Source: Acinetobacter brisouioides
GTDB taxonomy: Bacteria; Pseudomonadota; Gammaproteobacteria; Pseudomonadales; Moraxellaceae
Direction: 5' to 3'
Assembly: GCF_004331075.1 (NCBI RefSeq)
Contig: NZ_SJNX01000003.1
Location: 1-64,000 of the forward strand
DNA: 64,000 nucleotides
The notes beneath the pieces are model-generated. The model ran no database searches. It was not told the origin of the DNA and saw only the letters and a list, made by a program, of their open reading frames with translations. Of this stretch, positions 27,809 through 37,719 are shown in pieces. The translations under genes were made by a program, and so were the position numbers. Every line of letters starts with the position of its first letter. The first letter of the stretch is position 1.

Positions 27809-29002
27809 TTAGAAGTTTGAGACTTCCTGATTAGGGTTGGTCTGTCTGGTCGATGAGTCAATTTTCAGGACAAAAGCAATCATCACCGCACACATCATCA
27901 GCGATGTACCGCCATAACTAATAAACGGGAGCGTCAAGCCTTTGGTTGGCAGCATGCCCATGTTCATACCTGCATTCACCAAAATCTGCATCAGGAAAAT
28001 CATGCTAATGCCGTATGCCAAATAACCTGCACGCAAGTAGTTATTTTTTAAGGCACGTTGCCCAATCCGCACACAACACGCCAGCATAATAAACTCAAGT
28101 GCCAACACTGTCGTAATGCCTATAAAACCAAACTCTTCACCCAAAATAGCCAGCATGAAGTCAGTATGTGCTTCAGGCAAATACGACATTTTCTGCATAC
28201 TATGTCCAAGCCCGACACCAAACCATTCCCCACGTCCAAAAGCCATTAAGGCATTCGATAACTGGTAACCTGAACCCAGCGGATCTGCCCACGGGTTACT
28301 GAACGACACCAGACGTTCATAACGATACGGTTCAAACACAATCAGGAACACCAAGGCGATCAGAATCGCGCCAATATAAAACAGGAACTGGATGATCGGT
28401 GCACCTGCCAAAAAGAACACCCCAAACATCATCATCACAATCACGACCGTTGCACCAAGGTCGGGTTCAGCCAAAATCAAGCCAACCGTAATGGACATGA
28501 TCCCACCTAAACGCACCAAGCCCATCCAGCTATTGCGGACTTCATGGGCACGGCGCACCACATAATCTGCGGTAAAGATTGCCATCATCAATTTGGCAAC
28601 TTCCGTTGGCTGCAAGGTAAAACCTGCTATACGAATCCAGCGCGTCGAACCATTGACCTCGGTTCCCACACCAAGTGCGACCACTAACAGGCCAATCGTA
28701 ACTAACCAGAACAAAAAGGTATTTTTAAACCAGTAGTCCAATGCAAACTTGGAGGTGACAAATGCCGCAATGGCAGCAATCACAATCGAAATTGCATGTC
28801 GTTCCAAGAAATAAAATGGATCATGCTGCTTGGCATCGGCATAAGGCATTGATGCCGAACCCACCATGACTGTCCCGATGACCAGCAGACTCACCACACA
28901 GAAAATCAAAATATTACGTGCGGTGATTTCAGTCGGTAGTTTCGGGACAATGCGAGTACAGAAACTTTGCAGTTTGCTCATACCCTGAGTAATTACAGCC
29001 AT
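27809..29002 (-). CDS. ftsW: Septal peptidoglycan glycosyltransferase FtsW (SEDS family)
   Basis: FtsW polymerises septal glycan strands from lipid II together with FtsI. The start is set at MAVITQGMSKLQ, six bases after GGGAG, giving 397 residues. About ten membrane helices are seen, with the SEDS features STRWIRIAGFTLQPTE near 120, LAEPDLGATVV near 168 and LPFISYGGTSL near 355. The gene follows murD on the same strand with a gap of 20 bases. The two are detached from the rest of the division and cell-wall cluster, since no murG, murC or ftsQ is adjacent. Confidence 0.95.
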   Translation of the reverse strand: MAVITQGMSKLQSFCTRIVPKLPTEITARNILIFCVVSLLVIGTVMVGSASMPYADAKQHDPFYFLERHAISIVIAAIAAFVTSKFALDYWFKNTFLFWLVTIGLLVVALGVGTEVNGSTRWIRIAGFTLQPTEVAKLMMAIFTADYVVRRAHEVRNSWMGLVRLGGIMSITVGLILAEPDLGATVVIVMMMFGVFFLAGAPIIQFLFYIGAILIALVFLIVFEPYRYERLVSFSNPWADPLGSGYQLSNALMAFGRGEWFGVGLGHSMQKMSYLPEAHTDFMLAILGEEFGFIGITTVLALEFIMLACCVRIGQRALKNNYLRAGYLAYGISMIFLMQILVNAGMNMGMLPTKGLTLPFISYGGTSLMMCAVMIAFVLKIDSSTRQTNPNQEVSNF

Positions 29003-29022
29003 ACGTGCTCCCTGATTCTTGC

Positions 29023-30450
<1,428 letters not shown>

Positions 30451-30478
30451 TTATCGCATTTTTTTTGTATATTCACGT

Positions 30479-30507
30479 AAAAAAACCGCCAGTTTTTGGC
30501 GGTTTTA
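30479..30507 (-). terminator. feo operon terminator
   Basis: On the minus strand AAAACCGCCA pairs with TGGCGGTTTT, followed by a run of T. It lies 19 bases after the stop of the small membrane protein that ends the feo operon. Confidence 0.9.
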
Positions 30508-30525
30508 CAACTCGGCTTGATGGGA

Positions 30526-30780
30526 TTATTTCCACTTCACCGCTTGAACTGTAACTTTATTTTTAGGTTGTGCAGCACTGTCGGCACTACAACCACAGCC
30601 ACCCGAGCAGCCTGCTGGCATTGCGGGACGTAGCCATTTTGCCAAAGTCATCCAGCCGCGCTGCTCACAACTGCGTGCTAAAGCAGAAAACACTTTATAT
30701 GCAGATTGAGGAAAGATTTTTTTAAAGGTATAGATGGCACTCCAAAGCACCAATACCGCAATAATCAGATAACTGACCAT
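30526..30780 (-). CDS. Small Cys-rich membrane protein of the feo operon (DUF6587-like)
   Basis: The 84-residue product starts MVSYLIIAVLVLW behind a perfect GGAGGT site. It has one membrane helix (about 4-20), a basic middle, and a C-terminal cysteine cluster GCSGGCGCS near 57-65 of the protein. Its position after feoB is where FeoC or FeoC-like proteins sit in other bacteria, but it has no winged-helix fold. Proteins of this type, with a short helix and C-terminal Cys cluster, are recurrent partners of FeoB in Acinetobacter. It may help FeoB sense iron or redox state. A longer frame starts six codons upstream. Confidence 0.75.
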   Translation of the reverse strand: MVSYLIIAVLVLWSAIYTFKKIFPQSAYKVFSALARSCEQRGWMTLAKWLRPAMPAGCSGGCGCSADSAAQPKNKVTVQAVKWK

Positions 30781-30798
30781 ATTTACCTCCGCTTGCAT

Positions 30799-32652
30799 TT
30801 AACCCAAATAACGGGATGCAATTTGATAGGTTAAAAATGCTGCAAAATAGGCCAAGGCAAATAGATAGCTGGTCATCCAAGCCACCATTTTCCATGAACC
30901 TGTTTCACGGCGTACTGTTGCCAATGTCGATAAACAATGTGGTGCATAGATGTACCAAACCAAAAGCGACAAACCTGTTGCCAGACTCCAGCCACTACCT
31001 GGCGCACTAATTAAATGACTTAAACCCTGTGCCATTGCATCATCATTGGCGGCGGACAATGCATACACCGTTCCAAGAGATGCCACCATCACTTCACGGG
31101 CAGCCATCCCTGGAATGAGGGCGATACAAATTTGCCAGTTAAAACCAACAGGTGCAAAGAATGGTTGCATAAAATGCCCAATTTGCCCTGCGAAACTGTA
31201 ATTAATTGGCGATAAAGCGGCATGTTCTGGTGCTTGCGGAAAACTACATAAAAACCAAAGCAAAATAGATAAGGCGAAAATAATCCCACCCACGCGCTTC
31301 AAGAAGATTTTGGCGCGATCCAGTAACCCAATTCCAATACTTTTCATATTTGGAAAACGATAACTTGGCAACTCCATGAGCAAGGCATATTGAGATTTGT
31401 CTTTCTGGAAAAACTTCAGTACGAACGCCACAATTAACGCGCTGATAATGCCTGCCATATACAACGCAAACAGCACCAAGCCTTGTAAATTAAACATTCC
31501 CCACACCATTTTGTTGGGAATAAAGGCTGAAATCAGTAAGGCATACACAGGCAAGCGTGCCGAGCAAGTCATGAGAGGCGCAACAAAAATCGTAGTCAGG
31601 CGATCTCGCGGATCCTGAATGGTTCGGGTTGCCATAATCCCAGGCACAGCACAGGCAAAACTCGACAATAACGGAATAAATGCACGCCCACTTAAACCTG
31701 CTTTATACATGAGTTTATCCAGCAAAAATGCTGCGCGTGGCAAGTAGCCCGTTTCTTCCAGAAGCAAAATAAAGAAGAATAAAATCAGAATCTGTGGCAA
31801 AAAGACCACAACACCGCCAGCGCCTGCAATCACGCCATCAACCACCAAACTGTGTAACAATGGCTGAGTCACTAATTTGCCCATCTCAGTGCCCAACCAA
31901 GAAAATGCTTTGGTAATGGCTTCCTGAAAAGGCGCTGCCCAAGTAAAGACCGCCTGAAACACCACAAACATCAGCAGGGTTAGAACAACAAACCCCAATA
32001 CAGGATGTAAAAAAATGCGGTCTAAAAATTCGGTACGTTTATCTTCATGATCTGAAAAGATCACGACATCTGCCAAAATCTGTGCAACTTTCTGATGTGG
32101 GTCTCCCACCAAACCGTTCATTTCGGTCTGTGGCAAGGCAAATTTTTTCTGACCCAAGGCATCAATCAGATTCATAACACCCGATGAGGTTTTGGCAACA
32201 GTTTCAACAACAGGAATACCAAGACGTTCAGACAGTTTCTGTGAGTTAATCTGAATGCCACGGCGGCGGGCTTCATCCATCATGTTTAAAACTAGCAGCA
32301 CTGGGCGTCCAAGCTCGATGACTTCTAGAACCAAACCCAAGTGCAAACGCAAGTTAGTGGCATCGACCACACACAAAAATGCATCCTGCTGGCTTTCATC
32401 TTTGATTTTGCCAAGACAGACATCACGAGTGACTGCTTCATCGGGACTGGTCGCTTCGAGACTATAAGTTCCTGGCAAGTCCAGTACCCGCACCTGATTG
32501 CCAGAAGGTAACTGAAAAAAGCCGATTTTACGTTCAACCGTGACGCCAGCATAGTTGCCGACTTTTTGACGGGTTCCCGTCAGTTGGTTAAAGACTGAGG
32601 TTTTGCCACAGTTTGGATTGCCAACCAGAGCAACACGCAAGGTTTCGCTCAT
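30799..32652 (-). CDS. feoB: Ferrous iron transporter FeoB
   Basis: FeoB takes up Fe2+ across the inner membrane. The 617-residue protein has an N-terminal G domain with G1 GNPNCGKTS at 11-19, G3 DLPGTYSLE near 58 and G4 NMMDE near 123, then a helical GDI-like region and about ten membrane helices with Gate motifs LSSFACAVPGIMATRTI near 328. It is shorter than the E. coli protein (773) at the C-terminus, as is common in this group. It overlaps the feoA stop by 4 bases (ATGA). Confidence 0.96.
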   Translation of the reverse strand: MSETLRVALVGNPNCGKTSVFNQLTGTRQKVGNYAGVTVERKIGFFQLPSGNQVRVLDLPGTYSLEATSPDEAVTRDVCLGKIKDESQQDAFLCVVDATNLRLHLGLVLEVIELGRPVLLVLNMMDEARRRGIQINSQKLSERLGIPVVETVAKTSSGVMNLIDALGQKKFALPQTEMNGLVGDPHQKVAQILADVVIFSDHEDKRTEFLDRIFLHPVLGFVVLTLLMFVVFQAVFTWAAPFQEAITKAFSWLGTEMGKLVTQPLLHSLVVDGVIAGAGGVVVFLPQILILFFFILLLEETGYLPRAAFLLDKLMYKAGLSGRAFIPLLSSFACAVPGIMATRTIQDPRDRLTTIFVAPLMTCSARLPVYALLISAFIPNKMVWGMFNLQGLVLFALYMAGIISALIVAFVLKFFQKDKSQYALLMELPSYRFPNMKSIGIGLLDRAKIFLKRVGGIIFALSILLWFLCSFPQAPEHAALSPINYSFAGQIGHFMQPFFAPVGFNWQICIALIPGMAAREVMVASLGTVYALSAANDDAMAQGLSHLISAPGSGWSLATGLSLLVWYIYAPHCLSTLATVRRETGSWKMVAWMTSYLFALAYFAAFLTYQIASRYLG

Positions 32653-32909
32653 GCTACAACTCCCTGTGCGGAAATTTCAATTTTCTGGGCTTCTGCTTTT
32701 CGCAAGGCAAAACGAGTAAATCCAATCTGAATCAGCAGTGGATCACCACCGAAAACCCCTTTGGCAACAACTTTCACAGGTGTCCCTGGAATAAAGCCCA
32801 AGGTTTCCAATCGACTTGCTATTAAATCCGCCTTGCCATCATCAACAATTTGACGGTTGACTTTGGTAATGACAGCGGTTTGTTTTACCTTTAAATCTGA
32901 TAACCGCAC
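32649..32909 (-). CDS. feoA: Ferrous iron transport accessory protein FeoA
   Basis: FeoA is a small SH3-like cytoplasmic protein needed for full FeoB activity. The 86-residue product shows RLETLGFIPGTPVKVVAKG near 33-51 and FALRKAEAQKIEI near 66-78, typical of the family. The start codon is GTG. It is the first gene of the feoA-feoB operon and lies behind a Fur-box-like site. Confidence 0.92.
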   Translation of the reverse strand: MRLSDLKVKQTAVITKVNRQIVDDGKADLIASRLETLGFIPGTPVKVVAKGVFGGDPLLIQIGFTRFALRKAEAQKIEISAQGVVA

Positions 32910-32945
32910 AGCGTTCTACTCACAGACATTTGATTTATTATAAAC

Positions 32946-32964
32946 ATAAATGAGAATAATTTAC
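32946..32964 (-). promoter_or_regulatory. Fur-box-like operator upstream of feoA
   Basis: The 19 bases read ATAAATGAGAATAATTTAC on the plus strand. Against the consensus GATAATGATAATCATTATC the central 15 bases match at about 11 positions. It lies 37-55 bases before the feoA start, next to TATGTA/TAAATT candidates for a -10, as expected for iron repression by Fur. Confidence 0.55.
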
Positions 32965-33062
32965 ATACACTACTTGCATCTAGCTTAGCTTTACAATTCG
33001 ACTTTTACGGAAATTTATTCTAGAGTGAAATAGCATTTTTGATCCTCATATATATCCGCTAG

Positions 33063-33980
33063 ATGATAAACAAAAAACCTCGTATTCCAACGGCGATTAA
33101 TATTCCAAAAAATTTAGAATTTTTATTAGGTTATCGCGACTATCTTGTGGCTCAAACCGTCAGCCCACACACCCGAAATGCCTACTTGTCCGACTTGATT
33201 CAGTGTAGCCAATATCTGGAAAAACCGTTGTTAGACTGGTCAAGTGAAGATATTACCGATGTATTGATTGCGTTAACACAACAAGGTAAAAGCCCGCGTT
33301 CAATTGCCCGCCTGTTGTCTGCACTACGCTCTTTTTTCAAGTTTTTACGAGAACAACAACTACGCACCGACAATCCGCTGAGTACCCATAAAACCCCAAA
33401 ACTTGGGCGCGCCCTGCCTAAAGATTTATCTGAAAGCCAAGTTGATGCACTGATTCAAGCACCCAATACCGAAACCGCACTCGGTTTACGGGATCGAACC
33501 ATGTTAGAAGTGCTCTATGCTTGCGGCTTGCGGGTTTCGGAGCTCATCACGCTGCGCCTAGAATTACTCAATCTTAAACAAGGCTATGTCCGAATTGTTG
33601 GTAAAGGCAATAAAGAACGTCTAGTTCCATTGGGGCAAATTGCTTGTGACTGGATGGAACGCTACCTAAGTGAATCACGTTCACAACTGTTAAAATCGAG
33701 CAGTGACTATGTGTTTTTAACCCAGCAAGGTGGCATTATGAGTCGGCAGAATTTCTGGTATGCCATCAAACGCTATGCCCTACAAGCGGGTATCGACTTT
33801 GACATTTCACCACACACTTTACGGCATGCTTTTGCCACACATTTACTCAATCACGGTGCCGACCTGCGCGTGGTACAAATGCTTTTGGGACATAGTGACC
33901 TATCCACCACCCAAATTTATACTCATGTCGCACAAATTCGTATGCAGCAGCTACATCAACAATATCACCCCCGCGCCTAA
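33063..33980 (+). CDS. xerD: Site-specific tyrosine recombinase XerD
   Basis: XerD with XerC resolves chromosome dimers at dif. The 305-residue protein has an N-terminal core-binding domain (about 14-105) and a catalytic domain with the Arg in CGLRVSELI near 156, the Lys in GKGNKERLVP, HTLRHAFATHLLNHGADLR-type motif near 255, and the nucleophile Tyr near 286 in STTQIYTHV. The segments LPKDLSESQVDALI and MLLGHSDLST match XerD rather than XerC. It is followed by dsbC, as in E. coli. Confidence 0.95.
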   Translation: MINKKPRIPTAINIPKNLEFLLGYRDYLVAQTVSPHTRNAYLSDLIQCSQYLEKPLLDWSSEDITDVLIALTQQGKSPRSIARLLSALRSFFKFLREQQLRTDNPLSTHKTPKLGRALPKDLSESQVDALIQAPNTETALGLRDRTMLEVLYACGLRVSELITLRLELLNLKQGYVRIVGKGNKERLVPLGQIACDWMERYLSESRSQLLKSSSDYVFLTQQGGIMSRQNFWYAIKRYALQAGIDFDISPHTLRHAFATHLLNHGADLRVVQMLLGHSDLSTTQIYTHVAQIRMQQLHQQYHPRA

Positions 33981-34094
33981 CCTCTCGCTGTGTTATCGAA
34001 GAATTACACAGAATAATGAAAATTCACGAAGCATCACGCATTTTTTGTTATGCTAACGATGTTTTCTTTTTATTGACCAGTCAAAGGGTTATTT

Positions 34095-34910
34095 ATGTCC
34101 TTGCACCGTTCCAAAATTTTCCTAGCATGTACACTTGCCGCTGCTGGTATGCTCAGCGCGTGCTCTAAAGATAAAAATACTGAACAAAAAACTGATTCTC
34201 TGACTGCAACAGCGCCAGCAACAGGGCAAGCTTCGCCAATTTTAGAACGCAATGCCAAACAACGCTTAATCAATACCCTGCAAGAAAGTTTAAAGAAAGC
34301 AAATATCAACGTTAAAATTATTGATATTAAAACCACTGAAATTCCAAATATTTACTGGGTCAACCTAGATGGCATGCCATCAGTTTATGCCACGGCTGAC
34401 GGTAAATACCTGATTCAGGGTGATGTGCTGCGTTTAGGTGACACGAAACTGCAAAATGTCAGTCAATCCTTACAAGCCGCTGAAAACAAAAAACTGTTTG
34501 CTGCACTTAATTCAAAAGATTTAATTGTTTACCCTGCTCAAGGCACGACCAAACACATTGTCTATGTATTTACCGATGCCAACTGTCCGTACTGCCATAA
34601 ACTGCATGAGCATTTGCCTGAGATCAATGCCAAAGGCATTGAAGTCCGCTATATTGCTTGGCCACGTGGCGAGCAGTTCTTCCCGACTATGGAAGCCATT
34701 TGGTGTAACAATGACCGTAAAGCAGCCTTTAATGCAGTAGTGCAAGGTCAGCAAATTTCTGCCGTACAATGCAACAGTCCTGTAAAAGCCCAATATCAGC
34801 TCGGAATCAAAATTGGAGTCAACGGCACACCTGCAATTTACTCGCAAGATGGTTTATACCTTGGCGGCTACCTCAGCCCTGAAGAACTAGAGCAACATTT
34901 GGAAAAATAA
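34095..34910 (+). CDS. dsbC: DsbC/DsbG-family thiol:disulfide protein with lipobox
   Basis: The 271-residue protein has a lipoprotein signal ending LSAC (Cys23, followed by Ser-Lys), an N-terminal dimerisation domain (about 50-110), and a thioredoxin-fold domain with the active site CPYC near 164-167 in TDANCPYCHKLHE. DsbC isomerises wrong disulfides in the periplasm. The lipobox suggests membrane attachment, whereas the E. coli protein is soluble. Two further cysteines (IWCNN and VQCNSP) fit the DsbC pattern. It follows xerD and precedes hom. Confidence 0.88.
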   Translation: MSLHRSKIFLACTLAAAGMLSACSKDKNTEQKTDSLTATAPATGQASPILERNAKQRLINTLQESLKKANINVKIIDIKTTEIPNIYWVNLDGMPSVYATADGKYLIQGDVLRLGDTKLQNVSQSLQAAENKKLFAALNSKDLIVYPAQGTTKHIVYVFTDANCPYCHKLHEHLPEINAKGIEVRYIAWPRGEQFFPTMEAIWCNNDRKAAFNAVVQGQQISAVQCNSPVKAQYQLGIKIGVNGTPAIYSQDGLYLGGYLSPEELEQHLEK

Positions 34911-34919
34911 TCTGAAATA

Positions 34920-34965
34920 AGGTGAAGATATTGTGATCTTCACCCTAGAGTCTGTGCATTTTTTT
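34920..34965 (+). terminator. Possible terminator after dsbC
   Basis: GGTGAAGAT pairs perfectly with ATCTTCACC (34921-34944) around ATTGTG. A run of seven T follows, but only after a 14-base gap, so it may instead be part of the hom leader. Confidence 0.4.
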
Positions 34966-35008
34966 AGCTATGATCAATCTCAATCGCAATAAATACTTGG
35001 AGTGTGAC

Positions 35009-36310
35009 GTGAAACCAGTTCGCCTGGCTATATTAGGTCTTGGTACCGTAGGTGGTGGTGCCCTTAAATTATTACAAGAAAACGCCGCTGAAATTAAACG
35101 TCGCACAGGTCGAGAAATTCAAATTACCTACGTTGGTACCCGCCGCCCTCGTCCAGACTTAAATTTGGAAGGGATTAAACAAAGCGCTGACTTGTTCGAA
35201 ATCGTTCGTCAACCCGATGTCGATGTTGTGGTTGAAGTCATGGGCGGTATTCATCCTGCTTATGAAATCATCAATGAAGCGATTAAACATGGCAAACATG
35301 TCGTAACTGCCAACAAAGCACTACTCGCTGAACATGGCAATGAACTGTTTAAAGCGGCTGAAGATCACAAAGTTCAGATTGCTTATGAAGCTGCGGTTGC
35401 GGGTGGAATTCCAATTATTAAAGTCATTCGTGAAGGTTTGGCTGCCAATAAAATTGATTGGTTAGCAGGTATCATCAATGGTACAGGTAACTTCATTCTG
35501 ACTGAAATGCGTGACAAAGGTCGTGCCTTTGCAGATGTATTAAAAGAAGCACAAGAGCTTGGTTATGCAGAAGCTGATCCAACTTTTGACGTTGAAGGCA
35601 TTGATGCTGCGCACAAACTCACCATTTTAGCCTCTTGTGCATTTGGTATGCCTTTACAGTTTAGTAAAGTTTATACTGAAGGCATCAGCAAAATTACTGC
35701 GCAAGATGTGAAATACGCTGAAGAACTTGGCTTTCGTATCAAACACTTGGGAATCGCCCGTCGTACTGACAAAGGCATTGAGCTGCGTGTTCACCCAACC
35801 TTGATTCCATCCGAAGAACTGATTGCTAATGTCAACGGCGTGAAAAATGCTGTTCTCGTTCAGGCGAATGCTGTCGGCCCAACCTTATATTATGGCGCTG
35901 GCGCTGGTGCTGGTCCAACTGCTTCGGCTGTAGTTGCCGACATCGTGGATATCGTGCGTGACATTTCATATACCGAAGATGGCGCAGGAACAATCCCACA
36001 GTTGGCTTTTGAAGCATTGACGGACACGCCAATTTTGAGCCGCGAAGAAATGACCACAGGTTACTATATTCGCCTCAATGCTGAAGACCAAACTGGCGTA
36101 CTTGCTGATGTTACGACCATTCTAAGCCGTGCAGGCATAAGTATTGATGCCATCATGCAACAGTCCCGTTTAAAAGATCTTATTCCTATTGTGATTCTGA
36201 CCGATCCAATCGTGGAATCAAAAATGGATGAAGCGCTTGCTCAAATTCAAGCGCTGCCTGCCATTCATGGCGAAATCGTGCGAATTCGTTTAGAATCGCT
36301 GGATAACTAA
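35009..36310 (+). CDS. hom: Homoserine dehydrogenase
   Basis: Hom reduces aspartate semialdehyde to homoserine, the branch point to threonine and methionine. The GTG at 35009 is chosen as start, six bases after GGAG, giving 433 residues (MKPVRLAILGLG); an upstream ATG gives a 13-residue longer frame with no family support. The NAD(P)-binding GLGTVGGG is at 9-16, the substrate region AAVAGGIPIIKVIREGL near 130, and an ACT regulatory domain at about 352-425. It is followed by thrC, and homoserine kinase (thrB) is not adjacent. Confidence 0.95.
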   Translation: MKPVRLAILGLGTVGGGALKLLQENAAEIKRRTGREIQITYVGTRRPRPDLNLEGIKQSADLFEIVRQPDVDVVVEVMGGIHPAYEIINEAIKHGKHVVTANKALLAEHGNELFKAAEDHKVQIAYEAAVAGGIPIIKVIREGLAANKIDWLAGIINGTGNFILTEMRDKGRAFADVLKEAQELGYAEADPTFDVEGIDAAHKLTILASCAFGMPLQFSKVYTEGISKITAQDVKYAEELGFRIKHLGIARRTDKGIELRVHPTLIPSEELIANVNGVKNAVLVQANAVGPTLYYGAGAGAGPTASAVVADIVDIVRDISYTEDGAGTIPQLAFEALTDTPILSREEMTTGYYIRLNAEDQTGVLADVTTILSRAGISIDAIMQQSRLKDLIPIVILTDPIVESKMDEALAQIQALPAIHGEIVRIRLESLDN

Positions 36311-36366
36311 TCAGGTCGAGGGGAGCGTTCCCCTCTACGTGCTTCTTCTTTCATTGGAACATCATC

Positions 36367-37506
36367 ATGTCGAATGCCAATCGTTATACTGGTCTTGTAG
36401 ATCGTTATCGTGATCGTTTACCTGTATCTGCAACTACACGTGCAATTTCTTTAGGTGAAGGTAACACCCCTCTCATTAAACTGGAGAATATTCCACGTAT
36501 TATTGGCAAAGATGTTGAAATCTATGTGAAATATGAAGGTCTTAACCCAACAGGTTCATTTAAAGACCGTGGTATGACCATGGCCGTAACCAAAGCGGTT
36601 GAAGCAGGTTCAAAAGCAATTATTTGTGCATCGACAGGTAACACTTCTGCGGCTGCGGCAGCTTATGCAGCACGAGCAGGCATTAAAGCATTCGTTTTAA
36701 TTCCAGAAGGCAAAATTGCCATGGGTAAAATGGCGCAAGCCATGATGTACGGTGCAATCACCATGCAAATCCGTGGGAACTTCGACGATGGTATGCGTCT
36801 TGTAAAAGAAGTTGCCGACCAAGCACCTGTGACGATTGTAAACTCAATCAACCCTTACCGTTTACAAGGTCAAAAAACCATTGCCTACGAAATCGTAGAA
36901 GCTTTGGGTCGCGCACCAGATTATCACTGTTTGCCTGTCGGTAACGCAGGGAACATCACTGCACACTGGATGGGTTATACAGAAGCAGTTGCCAATCAAC
37001 CTGCTGACCAGTTTGAAGCTGTGATTTATGATGCTGAAACGGATCAATTTACAGGGCCAAAACCTGAAGGCTTACCAACCATGGTCGGTTATCAGGCTGC
37101 GGGCGCTGCACCGTTTTTACGTGGCGCACCTGTTGCCAACCCTGAAACCATTGCAACAGCAATCCGTATTGGTAATCCGCAAAGCTGGAACCATGCTAAG
37201 GCTGTAGTACGCGACTCTCAAGGTTGGTTCGATGAGCTACAAGATGCTGAAATCCTAGAAGCACAGCGTTTGCTTTCGATGTATGAAGGTGTCTTTGTTG
37301 AGCCTGCGTCAGCAGCGTCACTTGGCGGTGCTATCCGTGACATTAAAGCAGGTAAAATTGCTGAAGGTTCTGTAATTGTATGTACTGTGACTGGTAACGG
37401 TTTGAAAGACCCAGACACAGCAATTAAACAATGTGCCGATGCAGTCATGTTGTCGATTGATGCCACTATGAATCAAGTGAAAGATTCTATTCTTTCAAAT
37501 ATGTAA
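36367..37506 (+). CDS. thrC: Threonine synthase
   Basis: ThrC converts O-phosphohomoserine to threonine with PLP. The 379-residue protein has the PLP lysine in PTGSFKDRGM (Lys66), the phosphate-binding STGNTSAAAAAYAARAG near 83-99, and GNAGNITAHW near 193. The length matches the short class of threonine synthases. It lies 56 bases after hom and shares its operon, ending at a strong terminator. Confidence 0.96.
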   Translation: MSNANRYTGLVDRYRDRLPVSATTRAISLGEGNTPLIKLENIPRIIGKDVEIYVKYEGLNPTGSFKDRGMTMAVTKAVEAGSKAIICASTGNTSAAAAAYAARAGIKAFVLIPEGKIAMGKMAQAMMYGAITMQIRGNFDDGMRLVKEVADQAPVTIVNSINPYRLQGQKTIAYEIVEALGRAPDYHCLPVGNAGNITAHWMGYTEAVANQPADQFEAVIYDAETDQFTGPKPEGLPTMVGYQAAGAAPFLRGAPVANPETIATAIRIGNPQSWNHAKAVVRDSQGWFDELQDAEILEAQRLLSMYEGVFVEPASAASLGGAIRDIKAGKIAEGSVIVCTVTGNGLKDPDTAIKQCADAVMLSIDATMNQVKDSILSNM

Positions 37507-37523
37507 GCGTTTCGCTTAAATAT

Positions 37524-37555
37524 AAAAAAACCAGTTGTTTACAACTGGTTTTTTT
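37524..37555 (+). terminator. hom-thrC terminator
   Basis: AAAAAACCAGTTG pairs with CAACTGGTTTTTT around TTTA, 17 bases after the thrC stop codon. Confidence 0.93.
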
Positions 37556-37664
37556 ATTTCCATTCGTTATTACAGGCCATCCACTAAAGTCCTGAAAATG
37601 TTTTCTTTTTAAGAATTTTCCAGCTCAGCCAAGCATTATTGCTTAAATACTATTCTTGAATGTA

Positions 37665-37697
37665 AAAAAGCCTTTCATCTTGGAAAAGCTTTTTTTG
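37665..37697 (-). terminator. pbpG terminator
   Basis: On the minus strand AAAAAAGCTTTTCC pairs imperfectly with GAAAGGCTTTTTT around AAGAT, just after the pbpG stop codon. Confidence 0.7.
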
Positions 37698-37719
37698 AAA
37701 AGTGGTTCATTCTAAGGAT

